A stretch of DNA of 64,000 bases, taken from positions 1-64,000 of the forward strand of contig CADAGO010000016.1 in the NCBI GenBank assembly GCA_902787555.1, given 5' to 3'. The notes under the pieces were generated by a model. It had not been told where the DNA came from, did not search any database, and worked only from the letters and a program-made list of their open reading frames with translations. Below, one piece after another: positions 31,615 to 40,619 of the stretch (positions within the stretch are counted from its first letter, which is position 1; each line of letters starts with the position of its first letter). The stretch is from an uncultured Bacteroidales bacterium. GTDB taxonomy: Bacteria; Bacteroidota; Bacteroidia; Bacteroidales; Bacteroidaceae. Made by a program: the position numbers and the translations under genes.

Positions 31615-32795
31615 ATAGACATCACCTTAGATTTTATTGCAATTACATTTAATATCGACACAACGACCAGCAAGCATACACCAGCCAGCAATGTGGTCAT
31701 GATGCCCGGAGTCTCGAAATCTGGGAAGAACGACTCGAACATCTCGAGATAGACATTGCGCACGGCCAGCATCGCTACGATAGCGATTGCCAGCACGAGG
31801 ACGTTCAGCCCGATGGTGAGCAACTGATAGGGCATCGAAACACGCGCAGGACTGTAGCCTATCAGCAGCAGGTTTTCGAGTTTTGTGCTGTTCTTCTCAA
31901 CCAACAGATACACGCTCAGCATCAGGATGTAGAACGACAGGATGCTGATGACCAGTCCGACACCCATCACGATACCCACGATGATACGCAGGAGGAAGGT
32001 CTGCTTGCTGGCATCGAGCTTGTCCTGATCGGTCTCGTAGTCGTTGTCCTGCAAATAGCTGGTGATACGGTCGTCGGTCGGGTTGTTCACTTCGACAATC
32101 AACCGTGTAGGCGACTTCGTCTTCGTGCCTGCATAATACTCATTTGCCCAATCCATAAAGTCCTGAGGTACCAAGATGGTGTTCAAACGGCTACTGAAGC
32201 CCACGATACGGCCTTCGTATTCATCGCGCACTCCCCCACCCGACAGTTCAATCTTCAGGCGTATCGCACCAAGAATACCTTCTGACAACTTGGGCATGTT
32301 GCGACTCTGTGCATAGCCGAAGTTATACAGGTCGAGATAGTTACGCGGCAGAATGATGGGCACCTCACGGCTCCCCTGTTGATAACCCCAATCGTCGCTC
32401 TTTACATCGACAAACTCATCGGGAACAGACTCAAAGAACATCTCCGTAGAGAAACTGGTCTTCTCGTCGAGACGGAAGGATGCCTTCACATCATACGCCG
32501 AAGAGGTAAACAAACCCACACGCTCCACAAACTCCTGTTGGTCCAAGTCCTGTACTTCCGGCAAAGTAAATGCGCTCGACTTGCCTGTGATGGTCGTCAT
32601 CGAACTGATGCGCTTGTTCACGATGAGGTAGTCGGCCTTCATAAAGCTGTCTTCCGACTGATAGATGGCTTGTGTGTCAGTATAGAACTGCAAACCCAGC
32701 AGGATGATGGTCATTCCGACCAGATTAGCAAAGAAGAATCCTGCAAACTGCGGTATGCTGATATGCTGTCTTAATAGTTTCCAAACCAGATTCAT
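31596..32795 (-). CDS. ABC transporter permease (FtsX/MacB-like)
   Basis: The 399-residue inner-membrane protein has one N-terminal transmembrane helix (about 18-38), a large periplasmic domain (about 45-275) and three C-terminal helices (about 285-320, 335-360 and 370-392). This is the FtsX/MacB permease layout. The segment K-N-S-T-K-L-E-N-L-L-L-I-G-Y-S-P-A-R after the second helix fits the coupling helix region. It overlaps the ATPase gene upstream by four bases and the kinase gene downstream by 19. Such permeases work in envelope remodelling or lipoprotein/peptide export; the substrate is unknown. Confidence 0.85.
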   Translation of the reverse strand: MNLVWKLLRQHISIPQFAGFFFANLVGMTIILLGLQFYTDTQAIYQSEDSFMKADYLIVNKRISSMTTITGKSSAFTLPEVQDLDQQEFVERVGLFTSSAYDVKASFRLDEKTSFSTEMFFESVPDEFVDVKSDDWGYQQGSREVPIILPRNYLDLYNFGYAQSRNMPKLSEGILGAIRLKIELSGGGVRDEYEGRIVGFSSRLNTILVPQDFMDWANEYYAGTKTKSPTRLIVEVNNPTDDRITSYLQDNDYETDQDKLDASKQTFLLRIIVGIVMGVGLVISILSFYILMLSVYLLVEKNSTKLENLLLIGYSPARVSMPYQLLTIGLNVLVLAIAIVAMLAVRNVYLEMFESFFPDFETPGIMTTLLAGVCLLVVVSILNVIAIKSKVMSIWKRKD

Positions 32796-33436
32796 AACTT
32801 CAACACCTTATCATAATTCAACTCAATATGCTTTCCGATACTCGTAACGATGACGCCAGCCCCTTGTCGTTTGGCCTCGGTAGTGAGCAACTCGCCCACA
32901 ATCTGACTGTTGGTATCATCGAGGTGACTGATGGGTTCATCGACAAAAATAAAGTCGAACGGCTGACACAGGGCACGAATCAGCGCTACACGCTGCTGCT
33001 GACCGAATGACATCCGACCGATTTTCGCATGCATACGGTCGGCGATACCCAACTGTTCAAACCAAGACTCTATCTGCTGCTTCGACTGCTGTCCCGTCAG
33101 TTTATTCTTTATGTCCACATTCTCCATCGCTGTCAGCTCGGGAAACAAGCGTAGTTCTTGCCACAGAAGCGAGAGTGATTTCTTACGGATATTCACCCAA
33201 TGGCGGGTCTTGAATTGCGCGATATCCGCTCCGTCAAACAAAATCCGTCCCTCATAGTCCTTGCGATAACCAAAGATATAGCTGCAGAGCGACGATTTAC
33301 CTGTACCCGAGTTGGCCTCCACCAAGTATAGCCGTTCCTTCTCGAACGTCACATGGTGGTTCCACACCTCACTCTGTAAGTCTTTTACCTGCACAAATAC
33401 TTTTGGCAGCGTATTCTCCAAAACAATTTCTTTCAT
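32792..33436 (-). CDS. ABC transporter ATP-binding protein with non-standard motifs
   Basis: The 214-residue ATPase pairs with the permease downstream. Walker B (F-I-F-V-D-E, about 162-167) is standard. Three motifs deviate: Walker A reads A-N-S-G-T-G-K-S with Ala for the first Gly, the signature reads S-F-G-Q-Q in place of S-G-G-Q, and the switch His of the H-loop is Ser (V-T-S). It may hydrolyse ATP slowly, as in mechanotransmission-type FtsEX systems. I chose ATG 33436; the GTG at 33445 would overlap the previous stop. Confidence 0.85.
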   Translation of the reverse strand: MKEIVLENTLPKVFVQVKDLQSEVWNHHVTFEKERLYLVEANSGTGKSSLCSYIFGYRKDYEGRILFDGADIAQFKTRHWVNIRKKSLSLLWQELRLFPELTAMENVDIKNKLTGQQSKQQIESWFEQLGIADRMHAKIGRMSFGQQQRVALIRALCQPFDFIFVDEPISHLDDTNSQIVGELLTTEAKRQGAGVIVTSIGKHIELNYDKVLKL

Positions 33437-33444
33437 CGTCAACA

Positions 33445-34890
33445 CTATTCTTCATCGACATTAATGCCGCCCGACAGTAATTTCAGTATGTTTCCAGGGA
33501 AGGAGGGCATGTTTATCGCAATCGACAGTTCACCTGTATTTGCACACTTCACAACAACGCTGTTGGCCATCTGATTTGTCATCGAAAGGTCAATAAAGGC
33601 AAACAGTAACGCACCTTTTGCCTCTCCCTCAAAGCGGTTCTGACCCTGAGAAGTAAACGGCTGATAGGCATCGTTGCCAAAGTACAACTGCTTGCCATCT
33701 ACTGCCCAATTCAAATCAAAGCCGTCACCCTGAATCTGATACTGTCCTTCGCCTTTAATTGTCAGGTTAAAGCCATATTCTTTGGCAGACTTCATCCAAG
33801 AATCCACATCCTTCATGAAATCGGTGCTACCAAGTTGGGCAATCATTCCGTAGTTCTGTTCAAGATCGGCAGAATACAACATCACGTCGCCATCGATAGA
33901 GCGCAACATCTGCTCGGCATCAATACCAAGTTCTGCCGCACGTAGCGCATCTTGCACCTTTGGAATGCGTTTCAGCATGTCGAGTAACTGAGTACCTTTC
34001 ACGCCAGCCATTACCCACATCTTACTGAATTTGGGTACCTTATCAATATACTCACCCTTGATGGGTTGCAGCATACCCCAGTCGGCATCAATCTGCGCCT
34101 GGACCTTTTCATTAGAACTGAAATATTTCAGTTCGACATCAAGACCTCCGTTGTGTATATCCAGACTCGCTACTGCCTCACAATCGGATGGCTTCACACC
34201 TTTGGGTAATAATCCGTCGAGTGCATCGCCAAACAGTTTCCGATGTGTTCCCAAGTTGGCATACACCTGCACATCCTCAGCCTTCAGTTCCTGCATCTTT
34301 GCAAATTGAAGGGTCGATGCAAAAGAGTCGTCTGCCTTATGGTTCATGAGCGCCAGCATCATCTTGTCGTCCACCTTTATGCTGTTGCCCAGACTCAGCA
34401 TCAGTAGCAACACCTTATCATTATAAACCATACGGATGTCGTTGTCCAAAAGCGAGCTCCATTGACAGCCGTTCGACTCTTTCACCTTGCCACAGAGTCC
34501 CTGCTTGTTCAGGTACTTTACGAACTCCGAAAGCAACGATTCGTCGTCCACCTTCATCGACACACCATACAGTTCATCGCTCACCACGAACGCATAGACC
34601 GGCTCTGCAAAGTCGATACCCATCAGCGACGGGTCGTCAACCAATTGCTTCAGCTTGTTGTCGGCATCGCTGCCCATCGAATTAGCAGCCTTGCTAAGTA
34701 CTAACTTCAACAGCGGAGAACGAGAGATTTCGCTATCTACCAACACCTTGTCGAGTCGGGTTCTCAACACAGCACTTGCCTGTTTAGGCACTACAATCTC
34801 ATAGTCCTCTACCCCATCGTTTTTACACGATGCCAACACGGCAAGAACAACGGCACAAATGCCAATCCAATTGAAACTAAAAGTCTTCAT
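33445..34890 (-). CDS. DUF4836 family lipoprotein
   Basis: The 481-residue protein fits DUF4836, a Bacteroidales family of exported proteins of unknown function. A signal peptide ends with the lipobox V-L-A-S-C22. The mature part has two similar halves, each with mixed strands and helices (A-S-A-V-L-R-T-R-L-D-K near 40; V-K-P-S-D-C-E-A-V-A-S-L-D near 235). It is the first gene of the operon that continues with the ABC transporter, the AmgK-RapZ fusion and the MurU-like gene. A -7 box lies 36 bases before the ATG. Position suggests it is the extracytoplasmic partner of the transporter. Confidence 0.85.
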   Translation of the reverse strand: MKTFSFNWIGICAVVLAVLASCKNDGVEDYEIVVPKQASAVLRTRLDKVLVDSEISRSPLLKLVLSKAANSMGSDADNKLKQLVDDPSLMGIDFAEPVYAFVVSDELYGVSMKVDDESLLSEFVKYLNKQGLCGKVKESNGCQWSSLLDNDIRMVYNDKVLLLMLSLGNSIKVDDKMMLALMNHKADDSFASTLQFAKMQELKAEDVQVYANLGTHRKLFGDALDGLLPKGVKPSDCEAVASLDIHNGGLDVELKYFSSNEKVQAQIDADWGMLQPIKGEYIDKVPKFSKMWVMAGVKGTQLLDMLKRIPKVQDALRAAELGIDAEQMLRSIDGDVMLYSADLEQNYGMIAQLGSTDFMKDVDSWMKSAKEYGFNLTIKGEGQYQIQGDGFDLNWAVDGKQLYFGNDAYQPFTSQGQNRFEGEAKGALLFAFIDLSMTNQMANSVVVKCANTGELSIAINMPSFPGNILKLLSGGINVDEE

Positions 34891-34926
34891 ATTCCTATTG
34901 TCCTTTTTCTAACTTATTTCGAAATG

Positions 34927-34934
34927 CAAAGTTA
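34927..34934 (-). promoter_or_regulatory. -7 box of DUF4836-ABC-amino sugar operon
   Basis: TAACTTTG on the minus strand (34934-34927) fits the -7 box and lies 36 bases before the DUF4836 ATG. Confidence 0.5.
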
Positions 34935-35041
34935 GCTAATAATTTCGACACCACTCGCACTTCTTTGCTTTTTTTAAGAAAAAATGGAGATTGAAAAGTG
35001 AAAAAATGTAAATAGTCAAGGGCTGAATGATATTTTTTTCG

Positions 35042-35049
35042 TACCTTTG
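35042..35049 (+). promoter_or_regulatory. -7 box of lon
   Basis: TACCTTTG followed by GCAG lies 40 bases before the lon ATG; the upstream 35 bases lack a clear TTTG. Confidence 0.55.
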
Positions 35050-35089
35050 CAGTCGTTTTGCGCATTACACGCGCACACACATAAGAAAT

Positions 35090-37567
35090 ATGATAGATTT
35101 TGACGACATAAACTTTTTGGAAGATGCGCCTCGTAACGCATCGATTTCGATTATTTCGGACATCGATGCTTCGAAGGCAAACATATACGAGAACGAAATC
35201 AGCGAAGACAAGGAAGTGCCTATTCTGCCGCTGCGAAACACGATGCTGTTCCCAGGCACCCTGCTCCCTATCACCATCGGACGACGTTCATCGCTCCGTA
35301 TGATTAACGAGGTGAACAAAAGCGGTGCCATCGTGGGTGTATTCAGTCAGAAGGACGATGCAGTAGAAAACCCCATAACAGATGACCTGTATCAATATGG
35401 CGTTGTGGCGAAGGTAGTGAAAGTCCTGGAACTGCCCGATGGCAATCGTACTGCGCTGATGCAAGGATTCAACCGTATAGGACTGACGGAAGCCCACGAT
35501 AACGGAGAGTATCTTGTAGGGCATATCTACAATGCTCCAGAAACCGTACCAACGAATCGCGACCGTGAGTTCAATGCAGTAGTAGAAGCATGTAAGGATG
35601 TTGCTGAAAAGCTGTTCAGAAGCAGCGAATTCAGAAATTTCGACATGTCATTCAACCTCAGAAACCTGTCGAACAAGACATTCCTCATCAACTTCATCTG
35701 TGCAAACCTGCCCGTAAACTGCCAAGAGAAGTTCGGATTGCTGAGTGAAGACAACATGACCCAGCGGGCATTTATGTTGCTGAGCCTGCTGAACCGCGAG
35801 TATCAGTTCGTGTCGCTCAAGGCAAGCATCCAAATGCGTACACAGGAAGACCTGAACCGACAACAACGCGAATACTTCCTGCATCAGGAAATGAAAAACA
35901 TACAGGAGGAATTGGGCGAAGATGCCGACTCGGACATCGATGGTCTGCAACAGCGAGCCAAACGGAAGAAATGGAACGATAAGACACGTGAGTTTTTTGA
36001 CCGCGAAATCGGTCGTTTGCGCCGTATGAATCCGCAGTCGCCCGAATACCAAACCCAATACGACTACCTCGATACATTCGTTACCCTTCCTTGGAATGAA
36101 GGAACAAAGGACAACCTCAACCTAAAGAATGCCGAACGTGTGCTGAATCAAGACCATTTCGGTATGGAGAAGGTGAAGGAACGTATCCTGGAACATCTGG
36201 CAGTACTGAAAACCCGTGGCGACTTCAAAAGTCCGATTATCTGTCTGTACGGACCTCCGGGTGTGGGCAAGACCTCATTGGGTAAGAGTATTGCAAGAGC
36301 GATGCGCAGAGAGTATATTCGTATGTCACTGGGAGGATTGCACGAGGAGGCAGAAATCCGCGGCCACCGTCGTACATATGTAGGTGCAATGCCTGGACGC
36401 ATTATGAAGGGGATTCAGCAGGCGAAGAGTTGTAACCCCGTGTTCATTCTCGACGAAATCGACAAATTGGGGCAGGACACCTTCCACGGCGACCCATCAT
36501 CGGCCCTGCTCGAAGTGCTCGACCCAGAGCAGAACAGCGCTTTCCACGACAACTATTTGGATTGTGATTTCGACCTCTCTAAAGTGATGTTCATCGCTAC
36601 AGCCAATAACATAAGCAGCATCCCGGCTCCATTGCTCGACCGTATGGAACTGATTGAAGTGAGCGGATATCTCACGGAGGAAAAAATAGAAATAGCCAAA
36701 CGTCATTTGGTGCCTCAACAGTTAGAGAAACTCGGAATGGAGAAGTCGGGCATCAAGGTATCAACAGATGCCATCGAACGTATCATTGAGAGCTATACAA
36801 GGGAATCGGGTGTACGCGAGCTAGACAAGAAACTGAACAAGCTGCTACGTAAACTCACACTACAATATGCTCGCGAAGGAGAATTGCAGAAGAAGACTAT
36901 CGGCGAGAAAGATATCGAGGCTCTGCTGGGACCTGTGGAATTCACACGCGACAAATATCAGGGTAACGACTATGCAGGCGTAGTAACAGGCCTTGCATGG
37001 ACTTCTGTTGGCGGTGAAATACTGTTTATAGAAACAAGCCTAAGTAAGGGCAAAGGGCAGAAACTGACGCTGACAGGCAATCTGGGCGACGTGATGAAAG
37101 AATCTGCCGTACTCGCCCTCGAATATATCAAAGCACATGCCGACCGCCTCAGCATAGATCCACGTGTGTTCGACTCTTGGAATATCCATATCCATGTACC
37201 AGAAGGTGCAGTACCTAAGGACGGACCTTCGGCTGGCATCACGATTGCCACATCAATTGCATCTGCACTCACTCAGCGTAAAGTACGCAAGAACGTAGCG
37301 ATGACAGGTGAAATCACACTTAGAGGCAAAGTGTTGCCGGTAGGAGGAATCAAAGAAAAGATATTGGCTGCCAAACGTGCCGGCATCACAGACATCATGC
37401 TTTGCCACGAAAATGAGAAGGACATCAAACAGATTCCTGAAAAGTACGTAAAAGGCGTGACATTCCATTATGTAGAGAATGTGGAGGATGTATGGCAATT
37501 TGCGTTACTTGACGAGAGAGTGAAGAATCCAGTAGATTTTACGATTGACGAAGAGAAAAAAGAATAG
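35090..37567 (+). CDS. lon: ATP-dependent protease Lon
   Basis: The 825-residue protein is a complete LonA: N-terminal substrate domain (about 45-245, starting V-P-I-L-P-L-R-N-T-M-L-F-P-G), helical middle, AAA+ domain with Walker A G-P-P-G-V-G-K-T (near 388) and Walker B F-I-L-D-E-I-D-K, and the peptidase domain with the catalytic Ser in P-K-D-G-P-S-A-G (near 714) and Lys in G-G-I-K-E-K (near 755). It degrades misfolded and regulatory proteins in the cytoplasm. I chose ATG 35090 because the longer frame would begin before the promoter. It heads a tight run with tgt and the LptG-type gene. Confidence 0.97.
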   Translation: MIDFDDINFLEDAPRNASISIISDIDASKANIYENEISEDKEVPILPLRNTMLFPGTLLPITIGRRSSLRMINEVNKSGAIVGVFSQKDDAVENPITDDLYQYGVVAKVVKVLELPDGNRTALMQGFNRIGLTEAHDNGEYLVGHIYNAPETVPTNRDREFNAVVEACKDVAEKLFRSSEFRNFDMSFNLRNLSNKTFLINFICANLPVNCQEKFGLLSEDNMTQRAFMLLSLLNREYQFVSLKASIQMRTQEDLNRQQREYFLHQEMKNIQEELGEDADSDIDGLQQRAKRKKWNDKTREFFDREIGRLRRMNPQSPEYQTQYDYLDTFVTLPWNEGTKDNLNLKNAERVLNQDHFGMEKVKERILEHLAVLKTRGDFKSPIICLYGPPGVGKTSLGKSIARAMRREYIRMSLGGLHEEAEIRGHRRTYVGAMPGRIMKGIQQAKSCNPVFILDEIDKLGQDTFHGDPSSALLEVLDPEQNSAFHDNYLDCDFDLSKVMFIATANNISSIPAPLLDRMELIEVSGYLTEEKIEIAKRHLVPQQLEKLGMEKSGIKVSTDAIERIIESYTRESGVRELDKKLNKLLRKLTLQYAREGELQKKTIGEKDIEALLGPVEFTRDKYQGNDYAGVVTGLAWTSVGGEILFIETSLSKGKGQKLTLTGNLGDVMKESAVLALEYIKAHADRLSIDPRVFDSWNIHIHVPEGAVPKDGPSAGITIATSIASALTQRKVRKNVAMTGEITLRGKVLPVGGIKEKILAAKRAGITDIMLCHENEKDIKQIPEKYVKGVTFHYVENVEDVWQFALLDERVKNPVDFTIDEEKKE

Positions 37568-37568
37568 G

Positions 37569-38705
37569 ATGCCACTAACTTTCAGACTTGAACATACTGA
37601 CGCAAAGAGCAACGCACGAGCAGGACTGATTACGACTGACCACGGTCAGATCATGACTCCTATCTTCATGCCTGTGGGTACTGTAGGAAGTGTGAAGGCA
37701 GTACACCTGCGCGAACTCAAAGACGACATCAAGGCACAAATCATATTGGGGAATACCTATCATCTGTATCTGCGTCCAGGATTGGGAGTGATAGAAGCCG
37801 CAGGTGGACTGCATAAGTTCAACGGCTTCGACCGCCCTATGCTGACTGACAGCGGTGGTTTTCAGGTGTTCTCTTTGGCTGGCATCCGCAAGTTGACGGA
37901 GGAAGGTGTAGAGTTTCGCAGCCATATTGACGGGTCGAAACATTTCTTCTCACCTGAACGTGTGATGGATATCGAACGTAGCATAGGCGCCGACATCATG
38001 ATGGCGTTGGATGAATGTCCTGATGGTAAATCAGACTACGCTTATGCGAAGAAATCGTTACAACTGACAGAAAACTGGTTAGACCGCTGCATTCAGCGCT
38101 TCAACGAAACCGAACCCCGCTATGGTTACCATCAGGCTCTCTTCCCTATCGTTCAAGGCTGCACCTATACTGATTTGCGCCAACGTGCTGCAGAAAATGT
38201 AGCCAATAAGAACGCTGAAGGAAACGCTATCGGCGGACTAGCTGTAGGAGAACCCACGGAGGTGATGTACGAAATGATTGAAGTGGTAAATGCCATCCTG
38301 CCAAAAGACAGACCACGTTACCTAATGGGTGTTGGAACGCCACAGAACCTGCTCGAAGCGATAGAACGCGGAGTGGATATGTTCGACTGCGTGATGCCCA
38401 CCCGTAACGGACGTAATGCTATGCTCTTTACCCAGCATGGCACTATGAACATGAGGAACAAGAAGTGGGAAATGGACTTTACGCCAATCGATCCTGAAGG
38501 AACATCCTACGTTGACCAAACATACACGAAAGCCTATCTGCATCATTTGTTCAAGGCTCAAGAACTGTTAGCCATGCAGATTGCCTCAATACACAACCTG
38601 GCCTTCTACCTGCGACTTGTAGGCGAAGCACGCCAGCATATCATTGCAGGCGATTTCTGCATTTGGAAAAGCAAAATGGTAGAAGAACTGGGACGACGCA
38701 TATAA
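37569..38705 (+). CDS. tgt: tRNA-guanine transglycosylase
   Basis: The 378-residue enzyme exchanges guanine-34 for the queuosine precursor preQ1 in GU(N) anticodon tRNAs. Visible motifs are D-S-G-G-F-Q-V-F-S-L (catalytic region), I-G-G-L-A-V-G-E, M-G-V-G-T-P, and D-M-F-D-C-V-M-P-T-R-N-G-R. The usual C-terminal Cys-rich zinc site is degenerate (the tail lacks the C-x-C-x2-C pattern). Start M-P-L-T-F-R-L-E lies one base after lon's stop; the longer frame would overlap lon. Confidence 0.95.
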   Translation: MPLTFRLEHTDAKSNARAGLITTDHGQIMTPIFMPVGTVGSVKAVHLRELKDDIKAQIILGNTYHLYLRPGLGVIEAAGGLHKFNGFDRPMLTDSGGFQVFSLAGIRKLTEEGVEFRSHIDGSKHFFSPERVMDIERSIGADIMMALDECPDGKSDYAYAKKSLQLTENWLDRCIQRFNETEPRYGYHQALFPIVQGCTYTDLRQRAAENVANKNAEGNAIGGLAVGEPTEVMYEMIEVVNAILPKDRPRYLMGVGTPQNLLEAIERGVDMFDCVMPTRNGRNAMLFTQHGTMNMRNKKWEMDFTPIDPEGTSYVDQTYTKAYLHHLFKAQELLAMQIASIHNLAFYLRLVGEARQHIIAGDFCIWKSKMVEELGRRI

Positions 38706-38718
38706 GCACAAAAAGGCA

Positions 38719-39897
38719 ATGAGAAAACCAAAAATACACATCAGGCGCCCCAAAGAATTCAAAAGGCCAAAGAAAGTCAATCAATTGATAGATTGGCTGA
38801 ACGACCACTCTCCCCTATCGAGACTCGACCGATATATTATCGCTAAGTTTCTCGGCACCTATTTCTTCTCAATCGCCCTCATCATCAGTATCGCTGTAGT
38901 GTTCGACATTAATGAACACATCGACAAGTACCTGTCGAAAAATGCACCTGCCAAGGAGATTATCATGTTCTATGTGAACTTTATCCCCTATTATGCCAAC
39001 CTGTTCAGTCAGTTATTTGTCTTCATCAGCGTCATTTTCTTCACCACCAAACTGGCAGAGAACTCAGAAATCATCGCCATGATGTCGACGGGTGTTAGTT
39101 TCAAACGACTGATGCGTCCCTACATGATTTCAGCTGCGGTCATTTGTGTACTGACTTTCGTTATGGGTGCTTATATTATTCCGCGAGGAAATGTGGAACG
39201 TGTGAAATTCGAGAACACCTACAGACGGCGTTATGCTGTGACTTTTACTAGCAACGTACAACTTGAAGTCGACACAGGCGTCATAGCCTACCTCTCACGC
39301 TATGAAGACAATGTGAAGACCGGCTATGACTTCAGGCTCGACAAATTCGTCAACAAGAAAATGATCAGCAGCCTGCAAGCTGCGATGATACAATACGATA
39401 CCCTTTCAGAGGAACCTAACCACTGGATTATCAAGAACTATACAGAGCGCGACCTGAAAGGTATGCGAGAAGTCATCACTAGCGGTGGACGTATCGATTC
39501 AATCATCAACATGCAGCCTCAAGACCTCTTAATACAAAAGGGACAGCAGCAGACGCTTACGAATCCCCAGTTGGCACAATATATCGAACGTCAGAAGCAG
39601 CGAGGATTTGCCAACATACAGGCATTCGAGGTTGAATACTATCAACGGGGTGCCTCGTCTTTCGCCGCTTTCATCCTTACTGCCATCGGACTGTCGCTCT
39701 CTGCTAAGAAACGCAAAAACGGAATGGGTATCTCACTCGGTATCGGATTGCTTCTAAGCTTTGCATACATTATGTTCCAGACCATCTCGGCCACATTTGC
39801 TATTCAAGCAAACTTCCCGCCAATGTTGGCTGTATGGATTCCAAATATTGTGTTTATGTTTATTGCTGTCTATTGTTACAAATTCGCACCAAAATGA
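38719..39897 (+). CDS. LptF/LptG family permease
   Basis: The 392-residue membrane protein fits the LptF/LptG family, the transmembrane half of the LPS export ABC transporter. A basic N-terminus (about 1-30) leads into helices near 45-70, 90-115 and 130-155, then a periplasmic beta-jellyroll region (about 160-290) and three C-terminal helices. It probably works with LptB, encoded elsewhere, and with the LptC found 3.6 kb downstream. It overlaps coaX by four bases. Confidence 0.9.
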   Translation: MRKPKIHIRRPKEFKRPKKVNQLIDWLNDHSPLSRLDRYIIAKFLGTYFFSIALIISIAVVFDINEHIDKYLSKNAPAKEIIMFYVNFIPYYANLFSQLFVFISVIFFTTKLAENSEIIAMMSTGVSFKRLMRPYMISAAVICVLTFVMGAYIIPRGNVERVKFENTYRRRYAVTFTSNVQLEVDTGVIAYLSRYEDNVKTGYDFRLDKFVNKKMISSLQAAMIQYDTLSEEPNHWIIKNYTERDLKGMREVITSGGRIDSIINMQPQDLLIQKGQQQTLTNPQLAQYIERQKQRGFANIQAFEVEYYQRGASSFAAFILTAIGLSLSAKKRKNGMGISLGIGLLLSFAYIMFQTISATFAIQANFPPMLAVWIPNIVFMFIAVYCYKFAPK

Positions 39898-40619
39898 CGA
39901 CACTTACAATCGACATAGGAAACACCAGCATTAAGTATGCGGTATTCGAAGGACAGACGATGGTTCATTACAGACGAATCATCGGACATGATATTGCACC
40001 TATTGCTGAAAACATCGCGGTCTACCAGCCAGCTCATGCTATCGTATGTGCTACAGGTGCGTTAGACGACACACAGCGCAAATCATTAGAAAGGCTGACC
40101 CCCGACACATGGTTTTTATCACATACAACCCCTACCCCAATCAGCAATCAATACAAGTCTCCACAGACACTGGGAATGGATCGTCTTGCAGCCGCAGTCG
40201 GTGCTTATATGGATACAAAAGGTGAAGTGCTGATTATAGATATGGGAACTGCCATTACCTATGATTTTGTTGACTCTGACGGCAACTATGTAGGAGGAAA
40301 TATCGCACCAGGAGTACAGCTGCGACTTCGCGCTTTGCACGACTACACAGCCCGCCTCCCTTTAGTCGAGGCAGAAGGCAATCATCCCCCTTTGGGAGAA
40401 GATACAGAGACTGCCATACGTTGTGGTGTGATTGATGGAATAAAATACGAAATCGAGGGGTATTTGCATCATTTTTTCTTAAAATATCCTAATCTTTCTG
40501 TTTTTTTTACAGGTGGAGACGAATTATATTTTGCTAATGAAAGAAAAAAGCGTATTTTTGCAGACAAAATGCTAGTACTCAAGGGACTAAATAAAATATT
40601 AAGCTATAATTTGAGATGA
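39894..40619 (+). CDS. coaX: Type III pantothenate kinase
   Basis: The 241-residue enzyme phosphorylates pantothenate in CoA synthesis. It has the ASKHA-type start T-I-D-I-G-N-T-S-I-K, the G-M-D-R-L-A-A-A-V-G motif, D-M-G-T-A-I-T-Y-D (phosphate 2) and G-G-N-I-A-P-G-V-Q. Start ATG 39894 overlaps the preceding stop (ATGA) and its own stop overlaps the next start in the same way, so three genes appear translationally chained. Confidence 0.95.
   Translation: MTTLTIDIGNTSIKYAVFEGQTMVHYRRIIGHDIAPIAENIAVYQPAHAIVCATGALDDTQRKSLERLTPDTWFLSHTTPTPISNQYKSPQTLGMDRLAAAVGAYMDTKGEVLIIDMGTAITYDFVDSDGNYVGGNIAPGVQLRLRALHDYTARLPLVEAEGNHPPLGEDTETAIRCGVIDGIKYEIEGYLHHFFLKYPNLSVFFTGGDELYFANERKKRIFADKMLVLKGLNKILSYNLR

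Noticed and set aside
37545..37568. Upstream start for tgt overlapping lon
   Set aside because: The extra residues T-K-R-K-K-N-R are not expected in Tgt, and ATG 37569 gives the family-typical start.
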